64,000 nt of DNA from Holdemanella sp. MSK.7.32. GTDB taxonomy: Bacteria; Bacillota_I; Bacilli_A; Erysipelotrichales; Erysipelotrichaceae. Below the pieces are notes generated by a model. That model had not been told where the DNA came from and ran no database searches. It saw nothing but the letters and a program-made list of their open reading frames with translations. Below are positions 11,718-19,611 of this stretch, one piece after another. The stretch covers positions 1-64,000 of the forward strand of contig NZ_JANFYN010000007.1 in NCBI RefSeq assembly GCF_024460475.1, in the 5' to 3' direction. The translations under genes were made by a program, and so were the position numbers. Position 1 is the first letter of the stretch; each line of letters starts with the position of its first letter.

Positions 11718-12371
11718 TTATTCAAGGTTTGAATTTAAATATTCCTTACTAATTTCTTTTTGTAGATACTCAAAAAACAATCCAATATGATACCCATCAG
11801 CTACGGCATGCGCAATTGTGATATTTAGCGGCATTTGATTCTTTTCATCATATTTTCCGGCTGTGATGATTGGAAAGAAGGCAGCACCCCCATTGACCAC
11901 GCGACTTGAAACCGCAGTAAATGCAGTCCATGGTGTACATGAAACACAATAAAAGTTTGCAGGTTGGCCTTCCTTTACTTTGATTCCCCTTTTTGTTTTA
12001 CCTAATTCCATATCAGAAGTAATATTTTTGTAGAAAGAATCAAAATCATCCGTAAAATCGGTCCAACAATCCGAAAATGTATGATCTTCTTCATGGAAAA
12101 TCGTATAGTTAGGAACCAAAGAATCCCACACACATAAATCTCCATTTTTATCTTTAAACATTTTAAAGTTCTCAATTCGATTTAATACTTTAGTCACACA
12201 ATAAATCAACGTGGGATAAAATTTATATCCATTTGTATGACAAAAAGTTAATAACTCACTCACATCCATATTGGCCGTCATATTGACTTCAACATTTAAA
12301 CTGTTTGTATAATACAAATAATGCTCTTTACGAGCCCATTGCTCTAAATCAATTTTTCTATATCTACACAT
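11718..12371 (-). CDS. chloramphenicol acetyltransferase-like protein
   Basis: The 217-residue protein has the type A chloramphenicol acetyltransferase fold by sequence. The N-terminal IDLEQWARKEHYLYY segment, the central SCTPWTAFTAV signature (144-154) and the catalytic motif AHAVADGYH with His188 and Asp192 are all recognisable. Canonical enzymes read HHAVCDGFH, so the catalytic His and Asp are kept but the first His and the Cys differ. It should acetylate a hydroxyl with acetyl-CoA; whether chloramphenicol is the substrate is open. It follows a DMT transporter gene by 8 bp, so the two are probably one transcript. Confidence 0.85.
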   Translation of the reverse strand: MCRYRKIDLEQWARKEHYLYYTNSLNVEVNMTANMDVSELLTFCHTNGYKFYPTLIYCVTKVLNRIENFKMFKDKNGDLCVWDSLVPNYTIFHEEDHTFSDCWTDFTDDFDSFYKNITSDMELGKTKRGIKVKEGQPANFYCVSCTPWTAFTAVSSRVVNGGAAFFPIITAGKYDEKNQMPLNITIAHAVADGYHIGLFFEYLQKEISKEYLNSNLE

Positions 12372-12379
12372 AAACTCTC

Positions 12380-13243
12380 CTATATCATTGTCATAATTAC
12401 AGTACCCACTGTAATCAAAATTAAACCTAGTAATGCCTTCTTAGATAGCTTTTCATGAAATACAACACGAGAAAAACCAATTGTTACAAGTATACTCAAT
12501 TTATCAATGGGAACCACCACACTTGCAGGTCCATCCTGTAAAGCACGATAAAAACATATCCAAGATGCTCCTGTCGCAAAGCCAGATAAGATAATAAATA
12601 ATAATTCTTTAATATCAATAGATTTTATTTCAGACTGCTTATTTTTCACAAATACCATAAGCCAGGCCATGACTAATACAACACTTGTACGAATGGCCGT
12701 ACCTAAATTAGAATCAATTCCAGAAATACCAATCTTACCTAAAATTGATGTAAGGCTCGCAAATACAGCTGACAAAATTGCATACATCAACCAGCTTTTA
12801 TCTGAAGAATTAGATTCAGACTCATCTTTTCGAGTAATCATCAACATCGTACCTACACCGATCATGCATACACAGCCAATTTTAGCTAAAGACAAGCCTT
12901 CATGAAAGAAAATTAAAGCCAGTAATATTGTTAAAATCGTACTGGACTTATCAATTGGAACCACCTTATTCACATTCCCATTTTGTAAAGCCTTAAAATA
13001 ACATAGCCAGCTAGCTCCTGTTGCGATTCCAGACAAAACTAGAAACAACAAAGTTTTTCCACTGATATCCGTAATACCGGATATAGTTCCAGTTAAAAGA
13101 ACAAGAATCCACGAAAAAACTAAAACCACAATGGTACGTATGGCGGTTGCCACATCGGAATCTGTTTTTGAAATCCCACATTTTGCGAGTATTGAAGTGA
13201 TTCCTGCAAAAAAGGCAGAACCTGTCGCATATAAAATCCACAT
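12380..13243 (-). CDS. EamA/DMT-family transporter
   Basis: This 287-residue membrane protein has two tandem EamA repeats, each with about five transmembrane helices. The internal duplication is visible in the repeated elements DSDVATAIRT and DSNLGTAIRT, and SGIATGASWLCYFKALQNG and SGFATGASWICFYRALQDG. Such proteins are drug or metabolite exporters of the inner membrane. The ATG at 13243 is chosen because GGTGAT precedes it. The frame opens four codons earlier at a TTG. It lies upstream of the CAT-like gene with an 8-bp gap, a pairing that could serve detoxification. The substrate is unknown. Confidence 0.88.
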   Translation of the reverse strand: MWILYATGSAFFAGITSILAKCGISKTDSDVATAIRTIVVLVFSWILVLLTGTISGITDISGKTLLFLVLSGIATGASWLCYFKALQNGNVNKVVPIDKSSTILTILLALIFFHEGLSLAKIGCVCMIGVGTMLMITRKDESESNSSDKSWLMYAILSAVFASLTSILGKIGISGIDSNLGTAIRTSVVLVMAWLMVFVKNKQSEIKSIDIKELLFIILSGFATGASWICFYRALQDGPASVVVPIDKLSILVTIGFSRVVFHEKLSKKALLGLILITVGTVIMTMI

Positions 13244-13298
13244 AGTATCACCCAAATGAAATTTTATACCTCATAATCCTTTAATACAAATACAAAAA

Positions 13299-13322
13299 GG
13301 AAGCAGTGCCTAAACTACTTCC
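13299..13322 (-). terminator. terminator overlapping the end of bcp
   Basis: GGAAGTAG and CTGCTTCC form an 8-bp stem with one G-T pair, then TTTTT on the minus strand. It covers the bcp stop codon. Confidence 0.75.
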
Positions 13323-13762
13323 AACATATTTTCAGCATCATTGGCCGCTTTTACTTTATCATTTGCACGAACAATAATTCCAGATTCATCTATTAGATAC
13401 GTTGTACGAACCACACCCATTGATACCTTTCCATAATTCTTCTTTTCTTTCCATACATCATAAGCTTCAATCACTTTTCTTTCTGGATCTGCCAACAAAG
13501 TAAAGGCAAGGCCATACTTTTCTTGAAACTTCTTATGAGAAGCCACTGTATCTTTACTGACCCCTAAAATGACAGCTCCTTTTTCTAAGAATTGTGGATA
13601 TCTTTCAGAAAAACCACAAGCCTGTTTTGTACACCCAGCCGTATTATCCTTTGGATAAAAATATAAGATAACCTTTTTACCTTTATAATCACTTAATTTA
13701 TGCATCACACCATCTTGATCAGGCAGTTCAAAATCAGGTGCTTGAATTCCAATTTCTAACAT
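13310..13762 (-). CDS. bcp: thiol peroxidase, peroxiredoxin Q/BCP type
   Basis: The 150-residue protein reduces hydrogen peroxide and organic peroxides with thioredoxin-type donors. The active site reads FYPKDNTAGCTKQACGF: Cys44 is the peroxidatic cysteine and Cys49 the resolving cysteine, the spacing of atypical 2-Cys BCP enzymes. The length is typical and the protein is cytosolic. The gene is probably monocistronic, with a TATAAT at 13788-13793 on the minus strand. In an anaerobe it would serve oxidative defence. Confidence 0.95.
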   Translation of the reverse strand: MLEIGIQAPDFELPDQDGVMHKLSDYKGKKVILYFYPKDNTAGCTKQACGFSERYPQFLEKGAVILGVSKDTVASHKKFQEKYGLAFTLLADPERKVIEAYDVWKEKKNYGKVSMGVVRTTYLIDESGIIVRANDKVKAANDAENMLEVV

Positions 13763-13830
13763 ATATATTCTCCGTTCTGTTACACAAATTATAGCATTCC
13801 AAACAATTTAAACATACCCATATGCACAAA

Positions 13831-13850
13831 AGGAAGTATACTTGCTTCCT
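13831..13850 (-). terminator. probable terminator after the rRNA methyltransferase gene
   Basis: AGGAAG and CTTCCT flank an 8-nt loop, with a short T run after it on the minus strand. The T tract is weak. Confidence 0.5.
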
Positions 13851-15069
13851 AACGTTTTTTCTTACTCATTTTACTTGATCTGAATTGTGCTTGTCTTTGG
13901 GCCTTTTTTGTAGGCTTTGCGTTGAATTGTTTCTTTTCTAATACGCAAACACTTTCAATATGATCTGTATAAGGGAATAAATCCACTAATTCTAGTTTAT
14001 TTGTGACATAACCTTGTTTTCTAAATTGATTTAAATCACGAACCTGTGTTCTTGGATCGCAAGAAATGTACAGAATCTTTCTTGGATTTAAAGCGGTTGC
14101 GCACTCAATAAAATCTTTTGTCGTACCTGCACGAGGTGGATCTAAAATGATCGCATCATAATGATTGTGATATTTTCTTGCCTGGCGCATAAACTCGGTT
14201 GAATCCATCGCAACAAATTCAATATTTTTGATTTTATTTTGTTTCGCATTGTATTTTGCGTTTTCAATCGCATCCGGATTGACTTCTACACCCATGACTT
14301 TCTTACAAGAATCTGTCATTGTTAAACCAATTGTACCAACACCACAATATGTATCTAGTACTGTATCCGTTTCCTTTAAATCTAACATTTTCTTAGCTAA
14401 GCCATACAATACTTCACATTGTTCAGAATGAATCTGATAGAACGAATTGTGTGAAAACGCGATGTCTAAACCACATAACTCATCATGAATCATACCATCC
14501 CCATATAAAACAATAGCTTCATCCTGCAAAACAATACTTGTCTTTCTAGGATTGATATTTTGTACAATTGTTTTAATTTGTGGAAATTCACTCGTTAATA
14601 CACGCACCATATTTTTTCTTGAAGGAAAAATTTTCTGACTTGTGACAAATACAACCATCACTTCATCTGTTTTATGTCCCCAACGAATCAATACATGGCG
14701 CAATAAACCAGTCCCTGTTCTTTCGTTGTACAATTCTAATTTCATAGAGCCAACAAGTTCTGTTATCTTGTTGATAATTTCATTGACAAGTTTTGGCTGC
14801 ATTATACAATTTTCAGTCTTCACAACACGATGCGAATGAGGCGCATATAAACCTGAATATACTTTTCCTTTATCTTTCGCAAAACCAATAATCACTTTAT
14901 TACGATAATGTGTATCATTCTTTGCCATATGCACATCGCCAACGCGAACCTTTAAATGTGCTTTTTCAACCAATTCTTCCACATCTTTTTTCTTTTTATC
15001 TGCCTGCATACTCGGCTTCAGTTTTAAAAGTGAACATCCACCGCATATTTTTTCTACTTTACACTTCAC
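13849..15069 (-). CDS. rlmD: 23S rRNA (uracil-5-)-methyltransferase, RumA/RlmD family
   Basis: The 406-residue enzyme methylates C5 of a uridine in 23S rRNA with S-adenosylmethionine. The N-terminus carries the iron-sulfur cysteines C-x5-C-x2-C (residues 3, 9, 12) and a fourth Cys in ENCIMQP. The SAM motif DTYCGVGTIGL and the catalytic LDPPRAG and YISCDPRT motifs follow, the Cys of the last being the nucleophile. The usual N-terminal TRAM domain is missing, so the protein begins at the cluster domain. The C-terminus ends in a very basic tail rich in Lys and Arg. It overlaps the upstream HAD gene by 11 bp. Whether it is RlmC- or RlmD-like in position cannot be told. Confidence 0.93.
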   Translation of the reverse strand: MKCKVEKICGGCSLLKLKPSMQADKKKKDVEELVEKAHLKVRVGDVHMAKNDTHYRNKVIIGFAKDKGKVYSGLYAPHSHRVVKTENCIMQPKLVNEIINKITELVGSMKLELYNERTGTGLLRHVLIRWGHKTDEVMVVFVTSQKIFPSRKNMVRVLTSEFPQIKTIVQNINPRKTSIVLQDEAIVLYGDGMIHDELCGLDIAFSHNSFYQIHSEQCEVLYGLAKKMLDLKETDTVLDTYCGVGTIGLTMTDSCKKVMGVEVNPDAIENAKYNAKQNKIKNIEFVAMDSTEFMRQARKYHNHYDAIILDPPRAGTTKDFIECATALNPRKILYISCDPRTQVRDLNQFRKQGYVTNKLELVDLFPYTDHIESVCVLEKKQFNAKPTKKAQRQAQFRSSKMSKKKR

Positions 15070-15652
15070 TAATTTTCTCCTTTATTAAGTCAATAACCTT
15101 ACTTGAATCTTTAACTTCAATTGTTTCAAATCCCAAATTACTTGCTGCAACTACATTCTCTTTTCGATCATCTAAAAATAAACATTCAGATGCCTTAAGA
15201 TCATATTTTTTTAATAATATATGAAATATTTCTGGATCCGGTTTAATCTTCTTATATTCATAAGAAAAAACACCGCCATCTATATTATCAAACACACCAC
15301 AACTTCTCAAATACTTTGTATCATCTTCTGGAATATTTGAAAGAATATATACATTGTATCCTAAAGTTTTTAGTTCTTTAATATACGCAACATTATCTTT
15401 TAGTGGAATCACAAATTCTGTCCAATGATACATCAATTCTTTAATATTTAACTCTAATTCAGGAAATTGTTTTACTCCCTTTTCAATCATTTCTTCCACT
15501 GAATAGAGTCCTTGATCATACTCATTCCATAAAGAATCAAAATAGAATGATTTCACTTCCTCTTGTCTTTCATTAAAGAAGCTATAAATCAATTCATTTG
15601 AATCAAATTTAACCAATACATTTCCTAAATCAAATACTATATTTTTCAGCAT
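15059..15652 (-). CDS. HAD-IA hydrolase, YihX-like
   Basis: The 197-residue protein is a haloacid dehalogenase superfamily phosphatase. Motif I is FDLGNVL with the nucleophile Asp8. As in YihX and relatives, a Gly replaces the usual second Asp. Motif II is YILSN, the motif III Lys lies in YKKIKPDPEIF, and motif IV is FLDDRKENV. The substrate is probably a small sugar phosphate, but this is not decided by sequence. It is the first gene of a two-gene unit with the rRNA methyltransferase, overlapping it by 11 bp. The ATG lies 64 bp from the divergent deformylase-like gene. Confidence 0.9.
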   Translation of the reverse strand: MLKNIVFDLGNVLVKFDSNELIYSFFNERQEEVKSFYFDSLWNEYDQGLYSVEEMIEKGVKQFPELELNIKELMYHWTEFVIPLKDNVAYIKELKTLGYNVYILSNIPEDDTKYLRSCGVFDNIDGGVFSYEYKKIKPDPEIFHILLKKYDLKASECLFLDDRKENVVAASNLGFETIEVKDSSKVIDLIKEKISEV

Positions 15653-15716
15653 ATGCCAATTATACTTGAAAAAAACATCTAAAACAAATATGATTTTTGA
15701 AGAAAAGAGGTATGTT

Positions 15717-16127
15717 ATGATTAAACCAATAATGAAAGATGAAGCTTTCTTAGCTATTAAATCATCTCCCGCTACAAAAATGGATACACAAGTGGCTCAA
15801 GATTTAAAAGATACATTACAAGCTTATAGTGATCGATGCGTAGGCATGGCTGCCAATATGATTGGTGTTTCTAAAAATATTATTATCTTTGCGATTGGAC
15901 CTGCACAAATTGTGATGTATAATCCAAAAATCACAAAGAAATCTAGACCTTACAAAGTCAAAGAAGGTTGCTTATCCCTAGAGGGTGAAAGAAATACAAC
16001 TCGTTATGAAAATATTACTGTTGAATATCAAGATGAATCTTTTAAAAAGTGTAAACAATCCTATTCTGGTTTTGTTGCTCAAATCATTCAACATGAAATT
16101 GATCACTGCAATGGTATCATCATTTAA
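15717..16127 (+). CDS. peptide deformylase-like protein (motif 1 degenerate)
   Basis: The 136-residue protein has the metal-binding motifs of peptide deformylase, EGCLS with Cys85 and QHEIDH with His126, Glu127 and His130. Motif 1, normally GxGxAAxQ, reads CVGMAANM (41-48), so the first Gly and the oxyanion-stabilising Gln are replaced. It is shorter than housekeeping enzymes. From memory, similar short forms occur in gut Firmicutes and are annotated as deformylases. It may be an active variant or a specialised paralogue. The start at 15717 is set by AGAGG six bases upstream; an in-frame upstream ATG lacks a site. A terminator follows directly. Confidence 0.85.
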   Translation: MIKPIMKDEAFLAIKSSPATKMDTQVAQDLKDTLQAYSDRCVGMAANMIGVSKNIIIFAIGPAQIVMYNPKITKKSRPYKVKEGCLSLEGERNTTRYENITVEYQDESFKKCKQSYSGFVAQIIQHEIDHCNGIII

Positions 16128-16128
16128 T

Positions 16129-16153
16129 AAAGCCAGGAAAAACCTGGCTTTTT
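16129..16153. terminator. bidirectional terminator between convergent genes
   Basis: AAAGCCAGG and CCTGGCTTT form a 9-bp stem around AAAAA. T residues follow on the plus strand, and the receiver remnant on the minus strand ends against it. Confidence 0.85.
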
Positions 16154-16442
16154 ATATAATTTGAATAATTCGATCTTTTAGATCCTCTAAATATAAAGGT
16201 TTACTAATATGCCCATTCATACCAGCCTCGTAACATTTCTGAATATCTTGCATATACGCATTGGCACTCATCGCAAGGATTGGAATCTTTTTATCTTTTT
16301 TTCGAATTTGTAAAGTGGCCGCAACCATAACTTCTAAATCATTTGAACTTTCATTTAATACATCACGATAAAAGTTTTCCTGCTCACTTAACTTTAGTTT
16401 TCCAACACCTTCTACTTCTTTCACTAATTTTTGATACTTCAT
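16152..16442 (-). CDS. truncated response-regulator receiver fragment
   Basis: The 96-residue product matches only the C-terminal half of a receiver domain. KIPILAMSANAY supplies the Ser/Thr strand, CYEAGMNGHISKPL the conserved Lys, and the final helix follows. The N-terminal half with the acidic pocket and the phospho-acceptor Asp is absent, replaced by a polar segment with no recognised domain. The pattern is that of the terminal receiver of a hybrid sensor kinase after a large deletion. AGGTG precedes the ATG at 16442, so it may still be translated. It is either a decaying gene or a small partner protein; I favour a remnant. Confidence 0.6.
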   Translation of the reverse strand: MKYQKLVKEVEGVGKLKLSEQENFYRDVLNESSNDLEVMVAATLQIRKKDKKIPILAMSANAYMQDIQKCYEAGMNGHISKPLYLEDLKDRIIQII

Positions 16443-16483
16443 AATCTTCACCTAAACTAAATGTATCACGAATGAAAAAAAAA

Positions 16484-16505
16484 GCACAAACTCGAAAGTT
16501 TGTGC
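16484..16505 (-). terminator. htpG terminator
   Basis: GCACAAACT, loop TTCG and AGTTTGTGC form a 9-bp stem followed by nine T residues on the minus strand. Confidence 0.93.
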
Positions 16506-16511
16506 CTAGAA

Positions 16512-18419
16512 TTATTTCACTAACAATTCACAGATCTTCTTTGAATATGCGATTGGATCTTTGATTGCGAAGCCTTCAATTAAACAAGCCTGATCATATA
16601 ACACTTCAGTAACTTCTTTAACTTTATCTTTATCAGAAGCGTATAAAGTCTTCAATGTTTCAAAGATTGGATGATTTGGATTGATTTCCAAAATACGCGT
16701 AGCCTTCATTGGCATTGGACTTTGGTTAGGCATATTTGCGAAAACCTTTTCCATCTCAAAAGAAATACCTTCGCCAGCCGTTAAGCATACTGGATCCTCT
16801 GTCAATTTATTTGACAATTTAACTTCAGCAACCTCATCGCCTAAAGCTTCTTTCATGAATGTCAATAAATCTTTATTTTCTTCTTTTGATTTATTTAAAG
16901 CTTCCTTTTCTTCCTCAGTATCTAAATCTAAATCTCCTTGAGCCGCATTTCTGAACGTCTTTTCTTTGTAGTTCATCAATGTCTGCATCACAAATTCATC
17001 CACTTCATCGGTTAAATAAAGAACTTCAAATTCTTTATTCTTCAATGTTTGAACAACTGGCATCTTGTCAATCAATTCAACATCTTTACCAGATACAAAG
17101 TAAATATCTTTTTGATCCTCTTTCATACGAGAAACATATTCACTTAAAGTAACATATTTCTTTTCTCTTGAAGAGTAGAACAACAATAAATCTTGGAATT
17201 TTTCTTTATCCATACCATAGTTGTTGTAGACACCAAACTTCAAGTTTACACCAAATTCTTCAAAGAATTTTTCATATGCTTCACGATCTTTGGCAAGCAT
17301 ATTTCCAAGTTCATTCAATACTTTCTTTTCAATACGACCCGCAATCAATTTTAATTGATGATCATGTTGAAGCATTTCACGAGAAATATTTAAAGATAAA
17401 TCTTGAGAATCCACTAGACCTTTCACAAAACGCAATGAATCTGGCAACAATTCTTCGGCATGATCCATAATGAATACGCCTCTACAATAGAGTTGAAGAC
17501 CTTTCTTATAGTCTTGTGAATAGAATCCTTGAGGTAAGTGTGATGGAATATAAAGTAAGGCTGTAAAGCTAGTATTTCCCTCAACACTAAAATGAATCAC
17601 TTTTTGAGGATCTTGATAATCATAGAAATGATCCTTGTAGAATTGATTGTATTCTTCATCTGTAATCTTCGATTTTTGACGTTTCCATAAAGGAACCATT
17701 GAGTTTAAAGTCTGATCTTCAACCACTGTTTCATATTCAGGCTTTTCACTTTCCTCAGTACCCTCTTTCATCTTCTGAGTTTCTACATTCATCTTGATTG
17801 GATAACGAATATAGTCTGAATATTTCTTAATCAATTCTTTTAGCTCGTATGTCTCTAAATATTTAGAATATTTTTCTTCATCTGTATCTTCTTTTAAAGT
17901 TAAAATGATTGTTGTACCATTTGTTTCCTTTGTACAAGGTGTGATTTCATAACCATCTTCACCAGCACTTACCCATTCATAAGCTTCATCACTACCTGCT
18001 TTTTTCGTAATAACACGAACATCTTTTGCAACCATAAATGCAGAATAGAATCCAACACCAAATTGACCAATGATATCTACATCTTCATCGTTGTTTTCTT
18101 CTTTTTTCTTCATTTCCTCTTTAAAAGCCAAAGAACCACTCTTCGCAATTGTACCCAAGTTTTCCTCTAATTCTTCCTTTGACATACCAATACCAGTGTC
18201 CGAAATTGTTAAAGTACGAGCTTCCTTATTTGGTTCAATACGAATCTCAAATTGACTTGCATCCGCATGACCTTGACTTTCATAATAATATTTATCAATC
18301 GCATCACTCGCATTCGATACAAGTTCACGTAAGAAGATTTCCTTGTGTGTATAAATGGAATTGATCATCAAATCCAATAAACGTTTTGACTCCGCTTTAA
18401 ACTGTTTTTTCTTAGCCAT
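16512..18419 (-). CDS. htpG: Hsp90-family chaperone HtpG
   Basis: The 635-residue protein is the bacterial Hsp90, an ATP-dependent homodimeric chaperone of the cytosol. The N-terminal GHKL ATPase domain shows the catalytic Glu in FLRELVSNASDA, then DTGIGM and QFGVGFYSAFM. The middle domain carries the conserved SREMLQHD segment, and the C-terminal dimerisation domain is complete. Length is normal. AAGGAG precedes the ATG. The promoter carries two CIRCE-like elements, so control by the HrcA repressor is likely. In Bacillus subtilis htpG is not under CIRCE control, so the arrangement differs. It is monocistronic, with a strong terminator. Confidence 0.97.
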   Translation of the reverse strand: MAKKKQFKAESKRLLDLMINSIYTHKEIFLRELVSNASDAIDKYYYESQGHADASQFEIRIEPNKEARTLTISDTGIGMSKEELEENLGTIAKSGSLAFKEEMKKKEENNDEDVDIIGQFGVGFYSAFMVAKDVRVITKKAGSDEAYEWVSAGEDGYEITPCTKETNGTTIILTLKEDTDEEKYSKYLETYELKELIKKYSDYIRYPIKMNVETQKMKEGTEESEKPEYETVVEDQTLNSMVPLWKRQKSKITDEEYNQFYKDHFYDYQDPQKVIHFSVEGNTSFTALLYIPSHLPQGFYSQDYKKGLQLYCRGVFIMDHAEELLPDSLRFVKGLVDSQDLSLNISREMLQHDHQLKLIAGRIEKKVLNELGNMLAKDREAYEKFFEEFGVNLKFGVYNNYGMDKEKFQDLLLFYSSREKKYVTLSEYVSRMKEDQKDIYFVSGKDVELIDKMPVVQTLKNKEFEVLYLTDEVDEFVMQTLMNYKEKTFRNAAQGDLDLDTEEEKEALNKSKEENKDLLTFMKEALGDEVAEVKLSNKLTEDPVCLTAGEGISFEMEKVFANMPNQSPMPMKATRILEINPNHPIFETLKTLYASDKDKVKEVTEVLYDQACLIEGFAIKDPIAYSKKICELLVK

Positions 18420-18434
18420 AATACCACTCCTTCA

Positions 18435-18461
18435 TTAGCACTCTAATATTTTGCCTGCTAA
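18435..18461 (-). promoter_or_regulatory. CIRCE-like element, proximal (HrcA operator)
   Basis: On the plus strand TTAGCACTC (18435-18443), nine bases and GCCTGCTAA (18453-18461) match the CIRCE consensus TTAGCACTC-N9-GAGTGCTAA with one perfect arm and two mismatches in the other. It lies between the -10 box and the htpG start codon. Confidence 0.85.
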
Positions 18462-18462
18462 T

Positions 18463-18491
18463 ACTATACAACACCTTTTTAGCAGTGTCAA
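18463..18491 (-). promoter_or_regulatory. htpG promoter
   Basis: On the minus strand TTGACA (18486-18491), a 17-bp spacer and TATAGT (18463-18468) form a near-consensus vegetative promoter. Confidence 0.9.
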
Positions 18492-18505
18492 CACCTGTGT
18501 GCTAA
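18479..18505 (-). promoter_or_regulatory. CIRCE-like element, distal, over the -35 box
   Basis: TTAGCAGTG (18479-18487), nine bases and GTGTGCTAA (18497-18505) form a second element with the exact 9-9-9 geometry of CIRCE. It has two mismatches in one arm and one in the other. It covers the -35 box, so the two operators bracket the promoter. Confidence 0.75.
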
Positions 18506-18509
18506 ACGC

Positions 18510-18538
18510 AAAAAAAGAATTCAACTAAACGAATTCTT
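18510..18538 (-). terminator. terminator after the YdcF-like gene
   Basis: AAGAATTC and GAATTCTT form an 8-bp stem with an 8-nt loop, followed by T residues on the minus strand. It separates the YdcF-like gene from the htpG promoter. Confidence 0.85.
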
Positions 18539-18569
18539 AGCTTCTTTACCCACTTTTCAAATAATACTG

Positions 18570-19376
18570 TTAACTATTTTTATTCATATTTGTAGCATAC
18601 AATGGATTGGCTGCTCTTATTTCACTTCCAAAAACCATCTTCAATTCTTCAAAAGCTATTTTCACGTGTTCGGGAATATCCACATGTGCAATATAATTCT
18701 TTCCATTCGGACCATAGCCATTCGCATCATCTGAAAGTCTAGGAATTTCTCCCATTAATAGATTGACATATCTATTAATCGTCCACATACCATGTATATT
18801 TTCTTCATAAACTAATTCATCATTCTGATTCAATACTTTAGCACAATAAGTAGCATAATTAATGATTGTCACATCCTCCTTGGCATATTTTTTTAATCCT
18901 GCAGCCATGCGCCTTTGCATAGAAGCATCCTGACTTAGAATGATACTATTAAACGAAATATTGTTTTCTTTCAATAAATCCAAAAGATACGTAATATTAT
19001 TGCCACAATTTGTAGACTTGGTTTCTAGATAGTCCGCCTTGCATCCATATACATGTTTAATATACTTTTGAAATATTTCTGCCTCTGATAAATCCGTTGT
19101 CTCAATATCTGGATATTCTAAATGAACAACCTGACGTAGTGTATCTGTTGTATGTCCTGCTCCACCAACAATAATATATTTTTTCGCAATGAAGTTTTTA
19201 ATTCCACTAGCTAAAACATCGCCACCTTCAAGAATACTACCACCAAATAAAACCATCACATCCACCTGATGAATTCCATATCGATTAAACAATTCTTCTT
19301 GATTCAACGCATCAATATCTCTTGTTCCCAAGAATTTTGCGAGTGTATTTATATTTTCTGCAACATTACAATCCAT
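18570..19376 (-). CDS. YdcF-like protein, DUF218 family
   Basis: The 268-residue protein resembles Escherichia coli YdcF, a DUF218 protein reported to bind S-adenosylmethionine. Visible features are VDVMVLFGGSILEGGDVLASG (in part a nucleotide-fold strand and loop), YIIVGGAGHTTDTLR, a TKSTNCGNN segment typical of DUF218 (ExxSxnT-like), and SQDASMQRRMAAGL. No signal peptide or membrane helix is seen, unlike the vancomycin-resistance SanA branch. The ATG at 19376 has AGGA just upstream. The frame opens six codons earlier at a TTG. It is alone in its transcript. The function is unknown. Confidence 0.8.
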   Translation of the reverse strand: MDCNVAENINTLAKFLGTRDIDALNQEELFNRYGIHQVDVMVLFGGSILEGGDVLASGIKNFIAKKYIIVGGAGHTTDTLRQVVHLEYPDIETTDLSEAEIFQKYIKHVYGCKADYLETKSTNCGNNITYLLDLLKENNISFNSIILSQDASMQRRMAAGLKKYAKEDVTIINYATYCAKVLNQNDELVYEENIHGMWTINRYVNLLMGEIPRLSDDANGYGPNGKNYIAHVDIPEHVKIAFEELKMVFGSEIRAANPLYATNMNKNS

Positions 19377-19479
19377 ACATCCTTTTCCTTTCAAAATAAT
19401 CAGCAGTTACAAACTGGAAGTTATCAAAGATAAATCTCACAATATTTGAAAATAGCATACCGCTGAATCACAAAAAATG

Positions 19480-19560
19480 CAGCGAACTTTCGCTATCAAA
19501 CCACACTTTTTACAACGAACTTTTGTTGTATATACACACTTTTTACAACGAACTTTGCGA
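19480..19560. repeat. short repeat cluster with hairpins around GAACTTT
   Basis: A 22-bp unit starting CACACTTTTTACAACG occurs twice exactly (19502-19523 and 19535-19556), 33 bp apart. A third shorter copy of the core CGAACTTT lies just before them near 19484. The copies sit in small hairpins: GCGAACTTTCGC, and ACAAC-gaactttt-GTTGT. The 215-bp region has no gene. The role is unknown. Confidence 0.65.
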
Positions 19561-19611
19561 ATTCGGCCTTTAAAATATATCAGCCATAAGTATGCAAACA
19601 GGAATTTACAT

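Noticed and set aside
19502..19556. Short CRISPR-like repeat pair
   Set aside because: Only two full copies 33 bp apart, spacer-like part of 11 bp, no cas genes; listed as a plain repeat.
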